Shown here piece after piece: positions 42,292-51,646 of a stretch of DNA of 64,000 bases. A program made the translations under genes and the position numbers. How positions within the stretch are numbered: position 1 is the first letter of the stretch; every line of letters starts with the position of its first letter. The stretch lies in NCBI GenBank assembly GCA_905221615.1, contig CAJNDT010002002.1:744001-808000 (forward strand). The letters are read 5' to 3'. The notes under the pieces are model-generated. The model searched no databases and was not told the DNA's origin. It saw nothing but the letters and a program-made list of their open reading frames with translations. This DNA is from Symbiodinium sp. CCMP2592 (Eukaryota > Sar > Dinophyceae > Suessiales > Symbiodiniaceae).

Positions 42292-42400
42292 CCCTAAGGG
42301 TCCATGTACCCATATAGCATATACTTTGGGCCCAATGTACCTATATAGGGCGTACTTTAAGGCCAATGTACTTACTATATGAGTACATGGACCCTTAGGG
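42292..42400. mobile_element. Foldback element, family A, copy 7
   Basis: CCCTAAGGGTCCATGTACCC / GAGTACATGGACCCTTAGGG. Confidence 0.9.
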
Positions 42401-42416
42401 TTTGCACCACAGCTGA

Positions 42417-42592
42417 CTCCTAGAGCCTCCAATACCCTTTAATTCAGGAACATACCTTAAATTATCATAGAGCCAGCAGTCTGATCTCCAGAAAAAAAGT
42501 TTTGGGTTTTAGGGCTTGGGGCAAATTATCATAGGACTCCGAGGATGATTTAGGCATAGTCCTTGGTTAAGGGGTCTTGGGAGGCTCTGGGT
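42417..42592. mobile_element. Foldback element, family F, copy 4, with small insert
   Basis: TAGAGCCTCCAATACCC ... GTCTTGGGAGGCTCTGGG. A 52-bp insert (42471-42522) is flanked by AAATTATCATAG at 42459-42470 and 42523-42534. Confidence 0.83.
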
Positions 42593-42596
42593 GACT

Positions 42597-42715
42597 CGTA
42601 CATGCATGTGCTTACATACAAGCATGCGTATGTACGAACATACCTACACATATACCTACGTGCATCCATACATCCATAAACACATACGTACATACATATG
42701 CATAGATGCACTGAT
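42597..42715. repeat. CATA/TGCATA microsatellite-like text
   Basis: Imperfect ACATAC / CATGCATG words. Nothing else seen to 42946. Confidence 0.7.
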
Positions 42716-42946
42716 GGCCAGGGTGAGTGTGAACACATAAACTGTACAAGCATGGTGTATGACAGCCAATTTTTCAGTACATAGTTACATAGCTGCCAGC
42801 CATCAACTCTTGCACAAGACATAAGAGCTACTGTACATGACATTACATGAATGCACGTAACATAGATGCAGAAGCAGGCGAGTCATCGTCTGATCTGGGT
42901 ACTGTTCAATATTATACGACCATACGACATAACGAGTTTGGGGGTA

Positions 42947-43055
42947 CTTGGAGGATCATGGGACTTTAAAGTAAGCTTATAAGTACCCTAAGTGGGGTTA
43001 TAAGTATAGTTATCCTAATAGTAACCCTAGTTACTAAGTCCCATGATCCTTTAAG
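42947..43055. mobile_element. Foldback element, family D, copy 8
   Basis: CTTGGAGGATCATGGGAC / GTCCCATGATCCTTTAAG, TA on both sides. Confidence 0.9.
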
Positions 43056-43096
43056 TAAACAGCTCTCCCGAGGCCACACGCAGCTGCAACGAGGTT

Positions 43097-43183
43097 CCCT
43101 AAGATATACATTGGCCCCAATGTACCTATAATATAGGGACTACATGAAGGTCAATGTATATACTATATGAGTACATGGACCCT
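43097..43183. mobile_element. Foldback element, family A, copy 8 (left arm deleted)
   Basis: CCCTAAG joined directly to ATATACATTGG; right arm GAGTACATGGACCCTTA intact. Confidence 0.78.
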
Positions 43184-43337
43184 TATACCCTAAACCCTCA
43201 TAGATCCCTTAAAGGATCCCTTATGGTACCCTTAAAGGAACCCTGTGGGGTTGTGGGTTGGAATTCACTTCCAGGCCCTATGACCTCTACAACGGAGCGA
43301 TCTACTGGTGCTTTCTGGTCTTCCCGGCAAGCTTGCT

Positions 43338-43382
43338 CCCAGAGCCTCCAAAAAACCCTTTAACTAAGGAATATGCCTTGCT
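43338..43382. mobile_element. Foldback element, family F, left arm only
   Basis: CCCAGAGCCTCCAAAAAACC, then AACTAAGGAATATGCCTT and unrelated sequence. Confidence 0.65.
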
Positions 43383-43537
43383 GCTTTGGGACTTAGTAAC
43401 GGCTGTGGGGAGGATTTCGTAGGTCATTGCGTTCACAGCTTGCGGGTCGGACGTTAGGCTTACCTGGCCCTTAATTTAGAGGGTCCAACCCCCAAAACAA
43501 TAGGTTTTGGGATCCTCAGGCAGGGCTTAGGGCCTTA

Positions 43538-43632
43538 CTTGGAGGTTCCGGGGTAGTTATAAGTGGGGTTATAAGTCCCAGAATATGGGTTATAAGCATA
43601 GATACCCTACTTATAAGTACCCATGAACCTCC
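43538..43632. mobile_element. Foldback element, family D, copy 9 (second arm type)
   Basis: CTTGGAGGTTCCGGGGTAGT ... TACCCATGAACCTCC. Confidence 0.82.
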
Positions 43633-43701
43633 CTATAGATCCCTTTAAGGAACCCTATAGATCCCTTTAAGGAATCCTATAGATCCCTTTTAGGAACCCT
43701 A
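43633..43701 (-). repeat. Three tandem CTATAGATCCCTTTAAGGAA units
   Basis: 24-bp units in a row, related to repeat V on the opposite strand. Confidence 0.85.
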
Positions 43702-43795
43702 AGGAACCCTGGGTTTGGGGCTCTAGGCTCGAACTTTCATCGGATTCACGGCTGCAGCTCCCCAAATTCGAAGCCTTGGGTTTCGCACCCTTCAG

Positions 43796-44182
43796 CCCAG
43801 AGACTCCCATATCCATGAATTAAGGATTATACCTTAACCTACCAGAACCTACTTTTTTTGTAGGGTCCTTATAAATCCCATATTAAGGTTGATAATAAGA
43901 ACCTACAAAAAAGTAGGGTTTAGTAGGTCTAGGTACCTTACTAATTAAATCAAATAAGATCTTACTATAATTCAAAGTATACTCATAATACCCTTTAATT
44001 AAAGCTTATATACCTTAAATCAAACTAGGGATGCTACTATAATTTAAGGTATACTCCTTCATTAAGGAATATTGCAGCCCCCTAAACCCTAAACCCAATA
44101 GATCCCTTATGGATCCCTTAAAGGAACCCTTCTACTATAATTGAAGGTATTTTCCTTGCTTAAGGGATATTGGAGACTCTCG
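43796..44182. mobile_element. Cluster of family F elements broken by an I-like element
   Basis: F left arm (CAGAGACTCCCATATCCATG) to 43837; I-like palindrome 43838-43929 (ACCTACCAGAACCTACTTTT / AAAAGTAGGGTTTAGTAGGT); two F cores with TTTAAGGTATACTCC; a last F right arm ending GATATTGGAGACTCTCGG. The order of insertions is only partly clear. Confidence 0.65.
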
Positions 44183-44884
44183 GAGCCCAACATCCCCGAC
44201 GTCCGCGAGAACAGGTCACTGCGCTTTGGCTTCTACTGTGCCTCTCTGGGCCTGGATCAGCAGACAAGGTGGCATCTACATGCTGCCTCTAAACAAGAGA
44301 CTATGTCGAGTTGCGGGTGCTAGACACGATTGAGGGTTTGGAGTTTAGGAAAATAGCTTCGGTTTTGAGGGCGAAGGGCCTTTCAAGGGTCCAAGGAATC
44401 CGAAGCCTCGATAATATTCAATCAGCTGTAGTCTTTAGTCCCCATACAGTGAGCGCCAGAGTGCCCCCAAGCCTATTCTAATTGATGAATAAGGCCTCTC
44501 TTGTTGCTGGCTTCGGGGTGCACCGGAGCTCCGTTTTTCGACAACCTGAGCCCTTAGGCATGTTGAAACCTTGGTTGAATTCTACTGTCACTTTGGAGCG
44601 TTCTTACTTTCTTACTTGTAGGGTTCTTAGCCTTTGTGATATTAGGGATACTGTAACGTTTTAAATGTAGCAAGGTGGTACAGAGCAACCCAGAAGTGCA
44701 AACGCTATTTTGAAACCCTCATTTCCTAAGTTCATTCCGAGCCCCCGACTCCAATGCCTGTATCTTACCCCACCCCCTCCAAAAAAATCCCGCACTCTGA
44801 TCTCTTGCTCCTGAGTCCATGCGTAGAAATGGGATTTAGGGATGAGTAGGGCTTGGGTTTTTTGGATTGGCTGGCGGGGAGGAT
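44183..44884. other. Unassigned stretch
   Basis: A short frame near 44150-44320 looks mildly protein-like, but no domain is recognised. Confidence 0.4.
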
Positions 44885-45007
44885 CCCTAAACCCTAAACC
44901 CTAAACCCTAAACCCTAAACCCCAAACCCTAAACCCCTAAACCCTAAACCCTAAACCCTAAACCCTAAACCCTAAACCCCTAAACCCCTAAACCCTAAAC
45001 CCTAAAC
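44885..45007 (-). repeat. Telomere-type array (CCCTAAA)n
   Basis: About seventeen units with a few extra C: the cleanest long telomere-type tract in the window. Confidence 0.95.
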
Positions 45008-45478
45008 GAGTTACGGCAAGCGGTGCCTCATGGGCTTTCCATGGGTCGGAGTAGAGTCAGGGTGTAGAGTGTAGGGGTTTTGCATGATCCTTCTTAACCC
45101 CCCTAATCTTTAAGCCGCCAGACCCGCCTAATCTATAAGCCACCAGACCCGAAATGTCCAAACCTTAACCGATCTTGATAATCTTTCTTGTGTTCCTGTC
45201 TCCGCGAACCCTAAACTCTAAGAACTATACCATACAACTTGAACCCTTGATTGTAGAATCATAACATAATGGAAACCTTAGCTTGGCGAAGTCCTCGTTT
45301 TTCGTTGCCCTATTCGATGAGGCACGTCCGGCCCCGGCAAAACCATTATTCCCCTTTACACTCTCTCTTTTCTTTCTTACAGTCGTGGTGCCTGCATGAG
45401 CGGTCGCGCTATCGGCCAGTATGCGGCAACCCAACCTGTTGCTCGTAAAGGGCCCCTCCGTCGGTTGCTGATATAAGT
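45008..45478. other. Unassigned stretch
   Basis: Short duplicated words CTAATCTTTAAGCCGCCAGA / CTAATCTATAAGCCACCAGA near 45104 and 45128; no gene. Confidence 0.45.
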
Positions 45479-45585
45479 CATAATATAGGGACCCAAATTA
45501 CCAATACTATTGTGGGGTTCTTTATCATAATCATTAGTAGAATCTTTCCCCAAACCCTCTTCTATTTGTGCGGGTCTCTACATTA
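45479..45585. mobile_element. Foldback element, family G, copy 10
   Basis: ATAATATAGGGACCCAAATT ... GCGGGTCTCTACATTA, unbroken through CCAATACTATTGTGGGG. Confidence 0.78.
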
Positions 45586-45600
45586 CCCACAGGGTCGAAA

Positions 45601-45701
45601 CTGCTGATGGACAAAATCCTGCATGACCCATAGTAAGGAATATACCATAATTCCCATAGTTTAGGGCCCTTAAGGTAATGCAGGATTTATATCATCAACC
45701 G
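45601..45701. mobile_element. Foldback element, family E, copy 7 (hybrid arms)
   Basis: Left arm CTGCTGATGGACAAAATCC is the first E type; right arm GATTTATATCATCAACCG is the second. The outer arms therefore pair poorly. Confidence 0.87.
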
Positions 45702-45831
45702 TTTCACGACGGTGTAGGCAAGGTCTGTATTGTTCCGATGCTTTAGGTTTATGGTCAGGGTTTCAACGTCTAGGTTGTAGGGCTTCAGGGCTTTAGGGTT
45801 TCAGCGGCTTGAGGAGCTTGGAGTTCAATGT

Positions 45832-45941
45832 CTAGGACCCAGAGTAGGCCCTTATTTCCTTTTTTGAGGCTTAGGTTCCCTTACAAGCCCCTTTAAACCA
45901 AAAAGGGCACCCTTTTATTCCTAGGTTACTCTTAGGTCTAG
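45832..45941. mobile_element. Foldback element, family L, copy 3
   Basis: CTAGGACCCAGAGTAGGCCC ... GGTTACTCTTAGGTCTAG, ATGT on both sides (45828-45831, 45942-45945). Confidence 0.9.
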
Positions 45942-45945
45942 ATGT

Positions 45946-47114
45946 TGAGGGAGTTTGCGGTGTAGGGAATTTCGGGCTTTGGGGGGATTAGGGTGTCGGC
46001 GTTGCGGGATGTCGGGGGTTTCAGTAAGCAAGCATCGAGGTTATGCAACATGCCCTTCGGGTTGCATTCTCGAGACCTAAACTCCTCAACTCTTTAACGC
46101 ATATTTAAAAGCTTTACCATAATCCTTGCATCCAACGGACATACCTACGCTCTCATCCCTCCGATCGAAAGTATTTCAGTTGACTTGCTTTTTCAGGGTG
46201 GCGAGCGGCCTGCTCGTGGCGGCGCGCTGGTGGCTACCTCAAGTGGGCATTACTTTGTCGGACGCTTACAGAAACTTCAGGCGCAAAGGATCAGGGATTT
46301 AGAGATTTTAGGTTGTAGTCGCCAGTTTTCAATGTCAATATTTTCGAGGGTGTCAAATTCGCTGCATTGCGCTCAGTCTTGTGTCGCGGATGGTGAAGGT
46401 GCATTTCTGACGGGGGATACTATAAGACTTTTTGCTGGTGCATCCCTTTGCCCATTCCCTTCTGACTGCGGACTTGAGGAAAGGTCAAAGCAGTCTTGAT
46501 AAACTTAGCCGACTTAGCCGTCTTCAAACCAGAACGCCTAGACCCTACCTTCAATGCCAACGGTCCTTCATCACGTGGACCACAACCCATATCCTGAGCC
46601 CTAGAATCCGACTCTAATTCCAAATAGCCTAGCTTGTCAAGGACTTGTGTACGGTTCAACAAATCAGAATAAGATGACGGCAAGATGGTTCCTTATTATG
46701 ACTCCCTTACATAATCCCCAGAACAGGTATCCGTTTGGGGGTTCGGAATCCCTAAACCCTAAACCAACGGCCATAAACTATGGATCCCAAGAGCCTTTGT
46801 GAAGATCTTCTCAAGGCCTCCATCTTCGTCGTGCTCGCTGTCCTGACATTGGGCTTGGGACCATACTTAGGCCGATTTTGTGTTGAAGATTTCGGTTCCT
46901 TTGCGGTTTAGGCCGATCTTTTGGTTAAGTTTAGTCTTCAATTTGTGAGTTCGCGGTGCAGGGTTTCGTGGTGTGCCGTTTGTGTTCAGAGGTTTAGGGC
47001 TCCAGGATTTTGGTTTTGTCATTCGGAGCTTCTAAACCCTAAACCCTAAACCCTAAACCTTCATGTTTCTTGGGTTTGAGGGTTTGGGGATTCAGTCGTC
47101 AGGTTTTAGGGTCT
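45946..47114. other. Unassigned stretch
   Basis: Low-repeat except CCCTAAA at 47034-47060. Frames at 46185-46499 (+) and 46420-46683 (-) show no domain. Confidence 0.45.
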
Positions 47115-47227
47115 AACTTTAAGGCTCTTGGAGACTTTGTTACTTTGTTCCTTTTTTGGTTCCGGTCTTCTTTTATAGGGGTCTCCGAAAAAGTAGTTTT
47201 TTTGCTTACCTTCCAAGGGGAGTAGAG
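47115..47227. mobile_element. Dispersed element S, copy 2
   Basis: Near-identical to 28040-28150; a third, partial end (CCTTCGAGGGGAAGTAGAG) is near 63437. Confidence 0.85.
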
Positions 47228-47248
47228 TAAGGTGCAGGGTTTATATAG

Positions 47249-47357
47249 CCCTAAGGCTCCATGTGCCCATATAGTACATACTTAAGCCTCAAAGGGGTTC
47301 CTATATAGGTACTTTAAGGCCAATGTATATACTATATGAGTACATGGAGCCTTAGGG
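47249..47357. mobile_element. Foldback element, family A, copy 9
   Basis: CCCTAAGGCTCCATGTGCCC / GAGTACATGGAGCCTTAGGG; both arms share the GGCTCC change, a compensated pair. Confidence 0.88.
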
Positions 47358-47460
47358 TAGTATGTCTCGATCAATCTTACGGCTTTGATGGGTGATGGCC
47401 CTAAGCCGAGGGGTTTCCAGGAGTTCAAGCACCTAAATTTCTCTGTGCCGAAACCGGGGT

Positions 47461-47565
47461 GCAAAATTGAGGGTTTAGGGTTTAGCGTGTAGGGTTTTGG
47501 GTTTAGGGTTTAAGGGTTTAGGGGTTTAGGGTTTAGGATTTAGGGTGTACGGTCTAGGGTCTAGT
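47461..47565 (+). repeat. Degenerate TTTAGGG array
   Basis: GGGTTTAGGG units with GTGTAGGG variants. Confidence 0.85.
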
Positions 47566-47629
47566 AAGCTAAGGCGGCTTAACATTGAGAGCCGCTCAAA
47601 GCGAGCGTGATTTGGCAGACCTCCTACTT

Positions 47630-47726
47630 GGGTGGTTGTCAAAATTAGGATCCCTTTTTGGGTCCTTGTTATAATAAGGCACTATTTAGGGTACCCGAAA
47701 AGGGACCATAATTTTGACAACCACCC
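47630..47726. mobile_element. Foldback element, family C, copy 5
   Basis: GGGTGGTTGTCAAAATTA / ATTTTGACAACCACCC, core TTATAATAAGGCACTATTTA. Confidence 0.88.
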
Positions 47727-47788
47727 ACCCCACCCTCCCCCTCAGCGCAAAAGCCCCATGATCCGAAGTTGCTTGAGTTGTGTATGGC

Positions 47789-47825
47789 TTAGTAGCTGAG
47801 CAGGTAGTAACCTTTAACCCTTTTG
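47789..47825. mobile_element. Foldback element, family O, left end only
   Basis: CTTAGTAGCTGAGCAGGTAG. Confidence 0.5.
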
Positions 47826-47852
47826 GGGCTTATAGAGTCCTACACTGAACCC

Positions 47853-47969
47853 TACAGTAGAAGCCCAAAAGTTGGAAACCCAATAGCCTCATTTCTTAAG
47901 AGTACTGTATAAGGAATCCCAGCACTATTTGGCCTTGATCCGGTTTCCAACTTTCCGGGGTTTACTGTA
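47853..47969. mobile_element. Foldback element, family J, copy 4
   Basis: TACAGTAGAAGCCCAAAAGT ... CTTTCCGGGGTTTACTGTA. Confidence 0.88.
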
Positions 47970-48045
47970 ACCCCAAGAATAGACCCCTACTATAATAGGT
48001 CCCTTATAGATCCCTTCAAAGGACCCCTTAAAGGAACCCTAAACC
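47970..48045 (-). repeat. Repeat V, reverse copy beside family J
   Basis: ACCCCAAGAATAGACCCCTA ... GGACCCCTTAAAGGAACCCT. Same V-J junction as near 18260, in inverted orientation. Confidence 0.8.
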
Positions 48046-48325
48046 CTACAACCCTAAACCCCAAACCCTAAAACCCTAAAGCCCTGAACTGTAAGCCTTA
48101 GCCCCTAAAGCCTTGATGATGGGGTTCCTTTCCGGCCGTGTCCTTTTTCATGGTTCCCCCAAAAGAATAAACAGACCGGCTAGTAGACCTTCTTAAATAA
48201 TTCCTACTAATAAGGGATATAGGTATAGGGCTCTGTCTATTACTTCTAAAAGGACAAAAGTGTTCCTTTAAGGCAAGGTTTTCTGAAGGGGATTTTTACG
48301 ATGATTACTGCAAGGGGTTCCTTTA

Positions 48326-48446
48326 TCAAAGGGGAAAATGAGGGACCCTTAATGGGGACCCCTACCCTATAATGGATTATATCATGGCTATATTATGGGT
48401 ATATACCTAGGGGTCCTTATTAGGGTTCCCTCCTTTTACCCTTTGA
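48326..48446. mobile_element. Foldback element, family P, copy 4
   Basis: TCAAAGGGGAAAATGAGGGA ... CCCTCCTTTTACCCTTTGA. 48446-48800 after it holds only degenerate telomere-like text. Confidence 0.87.
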
Positions 48447-48800
48447 CTTTAATGTCCTGTTCCCTTGAGGAGTTCCTATCAGTATGGGGCTCAGACTTAA
48501 AGTTCTCGGGTGTCAAGATTCGCTGTTAGAAGCCCGCGCCACCAAATAGCATATTCCCATGCTGCATGGAATGCTACGTACTATGTAGAGAGCTGAATTG
48601 AGTAGATAATCAAAAGCATCCAATGAACCGTAAGCCTTAAACCTCAAAGGCTTAATTGCTTAAACCCTAAGCCTTGGATTCTAAATATTATAGATCCCGA
48701 TAAAGCCTGGTATTTTGTCTCAACCCCAAACCCTCAAACCTTTCTAGACCTCAAATCTAAACCTCATAGGGCCTAGATCCTGAACCTTAAATCCCAAGCC

Positions 48801-48805
48801 CTAAA
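48801..48805. repeat. Target site duplication (left)
   Basis: CTAAA directly before the 5' LTR, inside a CCCTAAA telomere-like unit. Repeated at 57500-57504. Confidence 0.9.
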
Positions 48806-48982
48806 TGTCGATTTGGCTTAGTTGGTTAGATCTGAGTGCATGTCCGCTGAAGTGCAGCCGAAGTCAGTTAGTGAACCTACACGTTGTGTGCAGCAGCGTG
48901 GCTCCTGGTTGAAGGAAAAAGGCGTTAGTTCGTTGCGGATGTCGCATGCCGCTTGCTGAAGCCTGCAAGCCAGATTTCTGCA
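48806..48982 (+). repeat. 5' LTR
   Basis: 177 bp, TG...CA ends, same as the 3' LTR except T versus C at the base after GGTTAGATC/T near its start. Very short for a copia LTR. It should carry the element's promoter; I see no clear TATA box. Confidence 0.95.
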
Positions 48983-48983
48983 T

Positions 48984-49001
48984 TGGTGCAGCGGAGCAGG
49001 G
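48984..49001 (+). promoter_or_regulatory. Probable primer binding site
   Basis: One base after the 5' LTR the sequence reads TGGTGCAGCGGAGCAGG. TGG complements the tRNA CCA end, and the rest would pair with a tRNA whose acceptor 5' strand is GCAGCGG. It is not the usual initiator-Met site. A serine-type tRNA end is somewhat similar, but the primer cannot be fixed without the host tRNA set. Confidence 0.6.
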
Positions 49002-49006
49002 GCTCC

Positions 49007-51646
49007 ATGGCTTCTAACGGGACGGAAGCCACGAGCGAGTCTCCAGCTGAGACTACGTGGACGCAAGAGCCGCAAGCTGCTGGCTGGTGGACAGGCTGGC
49101 AAGATTCGGCGAATGACTGGTGGGCTTGGCAACGCCCGCAGTGGAACTCCTATGCAGGAGGCAGTTGGGCGGCTTATGGCGGCAATGGCTGGAGCAGCCA
49201 ATGGGGACCATCGTGGTCCGGCGATCAGTGGCGAGCAAAGCAGTGGAATGATACTTCTGAAGCCTGGAAGCAAGGGCCTCAGCCATCTTCCACGAGGAAC
49301 GCCGAAGCGGCGAACGAAGCAGGAGACGACGCGGATGCAGGCCGGAGACAGTCTGCATCTACGATGGCGATGGAGGAAGATCCCTGGCTGGGCGAAGGCA
49401 CAGGCTCGCTTGACGATGGGTCGTCGAGCAAAGCAACTTCGTCAAAAGCTAGTGGCAAAGACTTCATTCCGGAGTACGACGGCACAGGACCGATGAGGGA
49501 GTACCAGCGGCGAGTCAAACTGTTTGAGATTAGTACGGGTATAGATCCAAGTTTTAGGGCTCAGAAGCTGATGGAGAAGTTGACGGGTAACGCTTGGTTG
49601 GCTACTGAGTCGATTCCCTTGGAGTCACTCAAACATCCGGACGGTGTGACTCGCTTGCTGGATCACTTGTGGAAAGAGCTGGAGCCGCTTGAGTTCTTGA
49701 GAACGTTTCAGACTCTGGCAGACTTCTACAAGGGCTTTCGCCGCACTCGGGGACAAGAGTTTGTCGCCTATGACATGGAGTTTCGGCGGCATGGACAGAG
49801 GCTTGAGGAAATCCAGGCTGGACTCAGTGGGGTCACGAAGGCTTACTGGTTTCTGGAGAAGGCCGCGCTATCCCCAGAGCTTAGGAAGCAGGTGGTGGCA
49901 GCTGCGGGAGGACAGTATGATTACAACAAGCTACGGGCCGCTGTCATGGCGATTGTCCCTCAGGTGAACAAGGAGGAGGAGAGCTCAGCGGGTGGCAGTG
50001 CCAATCCAGGCAGACAGTGGAGAAAAGCCCCGGCGAAGGTTCACGCCACCGTCGAAGATGAGAACATCGGGACAGGGGAAACCGAGGAAGACAATGATGA
50101 TATGATCCCCGAGGCATTGGAGGAGGAACTTCAGTGTTTGCTTACGCAGGCAGCTAAGAAAAGAGCTCAGGTGGAAAAAACGAGGGGTTTCTCGAGCACG
50201 GCAAGCAGAAAGAATGAGACGCCAGAGGCCAGAGCCAAGAGGATTGCCGAGCTGAAACAGCGCATGCCTTGCAGCGCGTGCAAATCGCACGGCCGTACAA
50301 GCTACGGCCACTGGCACAGCGATCCGGAGTGCCCCTTCCGATCGCAGAAGCCTCCGAAGACTGGTGAAAGCGTCTTAGCCGTGGTCGAAGAGGAGCTCTC
50401 GGATTCCGATGGATATGGACCTCTGGAGGCCAGCATTTTCATGACTGACGCTAGGGATGTGAGTCTGAGCGAGCCATTCTGGTGCGCAAGCGCGATCACG
50501 GCGCCAGAAGAAGGCAAAGGTGAGCGCTTCCTGGCATTGTCTGACACATGCTGCGCCAGGTCAGTTGCCGGTTTGGTGTGGGCCCAGGATCACATTAAGC
50601 ATCTACATCAGAGTGGGATTGATGCTTACATTGTGAATGAGGCCAGGCCTTTCCGTTTTGGAGCTGGACCACGGATTTCGTCGGAGTTTAGCATGGTGAT
50701 TCCGTTGAGAGTTCAGGGGGCCGAGTGCACACCATGGGTGCGAATCAGTGTCGTGGATCAAGAGGTCCCACTCCTCTTGAGTAAGAGCGCGCTCAAAGCC
50801 TTGGGAGCTCGATTGGATTTGGGACAGGCCCAGGTGGAGTTCACCGTCCTCGGAACCACCACCCCTCTGATAGAGACACCGACTGGTTTGTGCGGGTTCC
50901 TTATCAACCACCCTGAATACCTCAACTCCGGACCAGGTTTGGAGAGTTTGCCTCCTCGAGAGATGCTGGAAGGTGAATTGGAGGTTTGTGTCGACCCACG
51001 ATCAAATGACCAGGGCGAGGTAGGACACCATGAATCTGTTGCCAAAGAGGGTGGAGGCATGCCGGACGGAGAGTACATGGCCTGTGAACGCTTGGCCAAG
51101 GAGCTTCTCAGGGTCGAGGATTTTTCATACGATGCTTTGCAGAGTGTGGTTGAACTTCTACCATGTATCAATCCCAAACATCAAAGAGCTATCAACGTGC
51201 CTAACGGACGCATGGCAGGCATCATGGCAGGTGCATGGGCTCACGGGAAGTTCAGTGGAGTGGCAAAATCTGCTGAGAGATTTCCTGTGACCATTCGTTA
51301 CATCAATGAAGCCATGAAGAGCAGGGTCCAGGCTCCTTGGACCTCCTTCGTCGTGATGAAGAACATCAAGACCGCCATCCACAAGGATAACCACAACAGG
51401 ACTGATAGTGCCACAGTCACCGTATCCTTTGGAGATTTCAAGGGTGGAGAGTTGTGGGTGGCAGCAGAGAGTTCTGAATCAGGCGATAAGCCGGCGTATC
51501 GGAAAGGGCCTGCAGGCAAGAGGATTGCTGGCACGATTATCGACACGAGGCACAAGCCGTATATACTGTCGCCTAAGGTTCCGCATGGCACTCAGCCGTG
51601 GACCGGAAACAGGTGGTGTTTGTCGTGCTACAGAGAGAGATCTTGA
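49007..51646 (+). CDS. Gag / zinc knuckle / retropepsin-like / 2OG-Fe(II) dioxygenase-like polyprotein
   Basis: 879 codons from the first ATG after the LTR (context ggctccATGG). The frame is open further up into the LTR, but only from a TTG. Residues 1-150 are low complexity, rich in W, G and S. About 150-330 is a copia-type Gag domain (FIPEYDGTGPMREYQRRVKL). A zinc knuckle has C422, C425, H435/H437 and C442. A retropepsin-like segment has LSDTCCARSVAG at D513 and EVPLLLSKSALKALG further on; the usual D-T/S-G reads D-T-C. The C-terminus, about 730-879, looks like a 2-oxoglutarate Fe(II) dioxygenase: HKD at 792-794, FGDFKGGELWV, distal H860 and R869, which is the usual HxD...H...R layout. Its substrate is unknown. 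The frame ends at TGA just after an AGAGAGAGA tract, and the dioxygenase tail seems to continue in the pol frame. Gag and zinc-knuckle calls are firm; dioxygenase is strong by motif. Confidence 0.85.
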   Translation: MASNGTEATSESPAETTWTQEPQAAGWWTGWQDSANDWWAWQRPQWNSYAGGSWAAYGGNGWSSQWGPSWSGDQWRAKQWNDTSEAWKQGPQPSSTRNAEAANEAGDDADAGRRQSASTMAMEEDPWLGEGTGSLDDGSSSKATSSKASGKDFIPEYDGTGPMREYQRRVKLFEISTGIDPSFRAQKLMEKLTGNAWLATESIPLESLKHPDGVTRLLDHLWKELEPLEFLRTFQTLADFYKGFRRTRGQEFVAYDMEFRRHGQRLEEIQAGLSGVTKAYWFLEKAALSPELRKQVVAAAGGQYDYNKLRAAVMAIVPQVNKEEESSAGGSANPGRQWRKAPAKVHATVEDENIGTGETEEDNDDMIPEALEEELQCLLTQAAKKRAQVEKTRGFSSTASRKNETPEARAKRIAELKQRMPCSACKSHGRTSYGHWHSDPECPFRSQKPPKTGESVLAVVEEELSDSDGYGPLEASIFMTDARDVSLSEPFWCASAITAPEEGKGERFLALSDTCCARSVAGLVWAQDHIKHLHQSGIDAYIVNEARPFRFGAGPRISSEFSMVIPLRVQGAECTPWVRISVVDQEVPLLLSKSALKALGARLDLGQAQVEFTVLGTTTPLIETPTGLCGFLINHPEYLNSGPGLESLPPREMLEGELEVCVDPRSNDQGEVGHHESVAKEGGGMPDGEYMACERLAKELLRVEDFSYDALQSVVELLPCINPKHQRAINVPNGRMAGIMAGAWAHGKFSGVAKSAERFPVTIRYINEAMKSRVQAPWTSFVVMKNIKTAIHKDNHNRTDSATVTVSFGDFKGGELWVAAESSESGDKPAYRKGPAGKRIAGTIIDTRHKPYILSPKVPHGTQPWTGNRWCLSCYRERS

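Noticed and set aside
44885..45007. True chromosome end
   Set aside because: Array is short, internal and flanked by ordinary sequence on both sides, like the other interstitial arrays.
46185..46683. Overlapping frames on both strands
   Set aside because: No domain in either; neither looks better than chance.
48953..49006. Upstream TTG start for the Gag frame
   Set aside because: It lies in the LTR, and TTG is an unlikely eukaryotic start; the ATG at 49007 has a good context.
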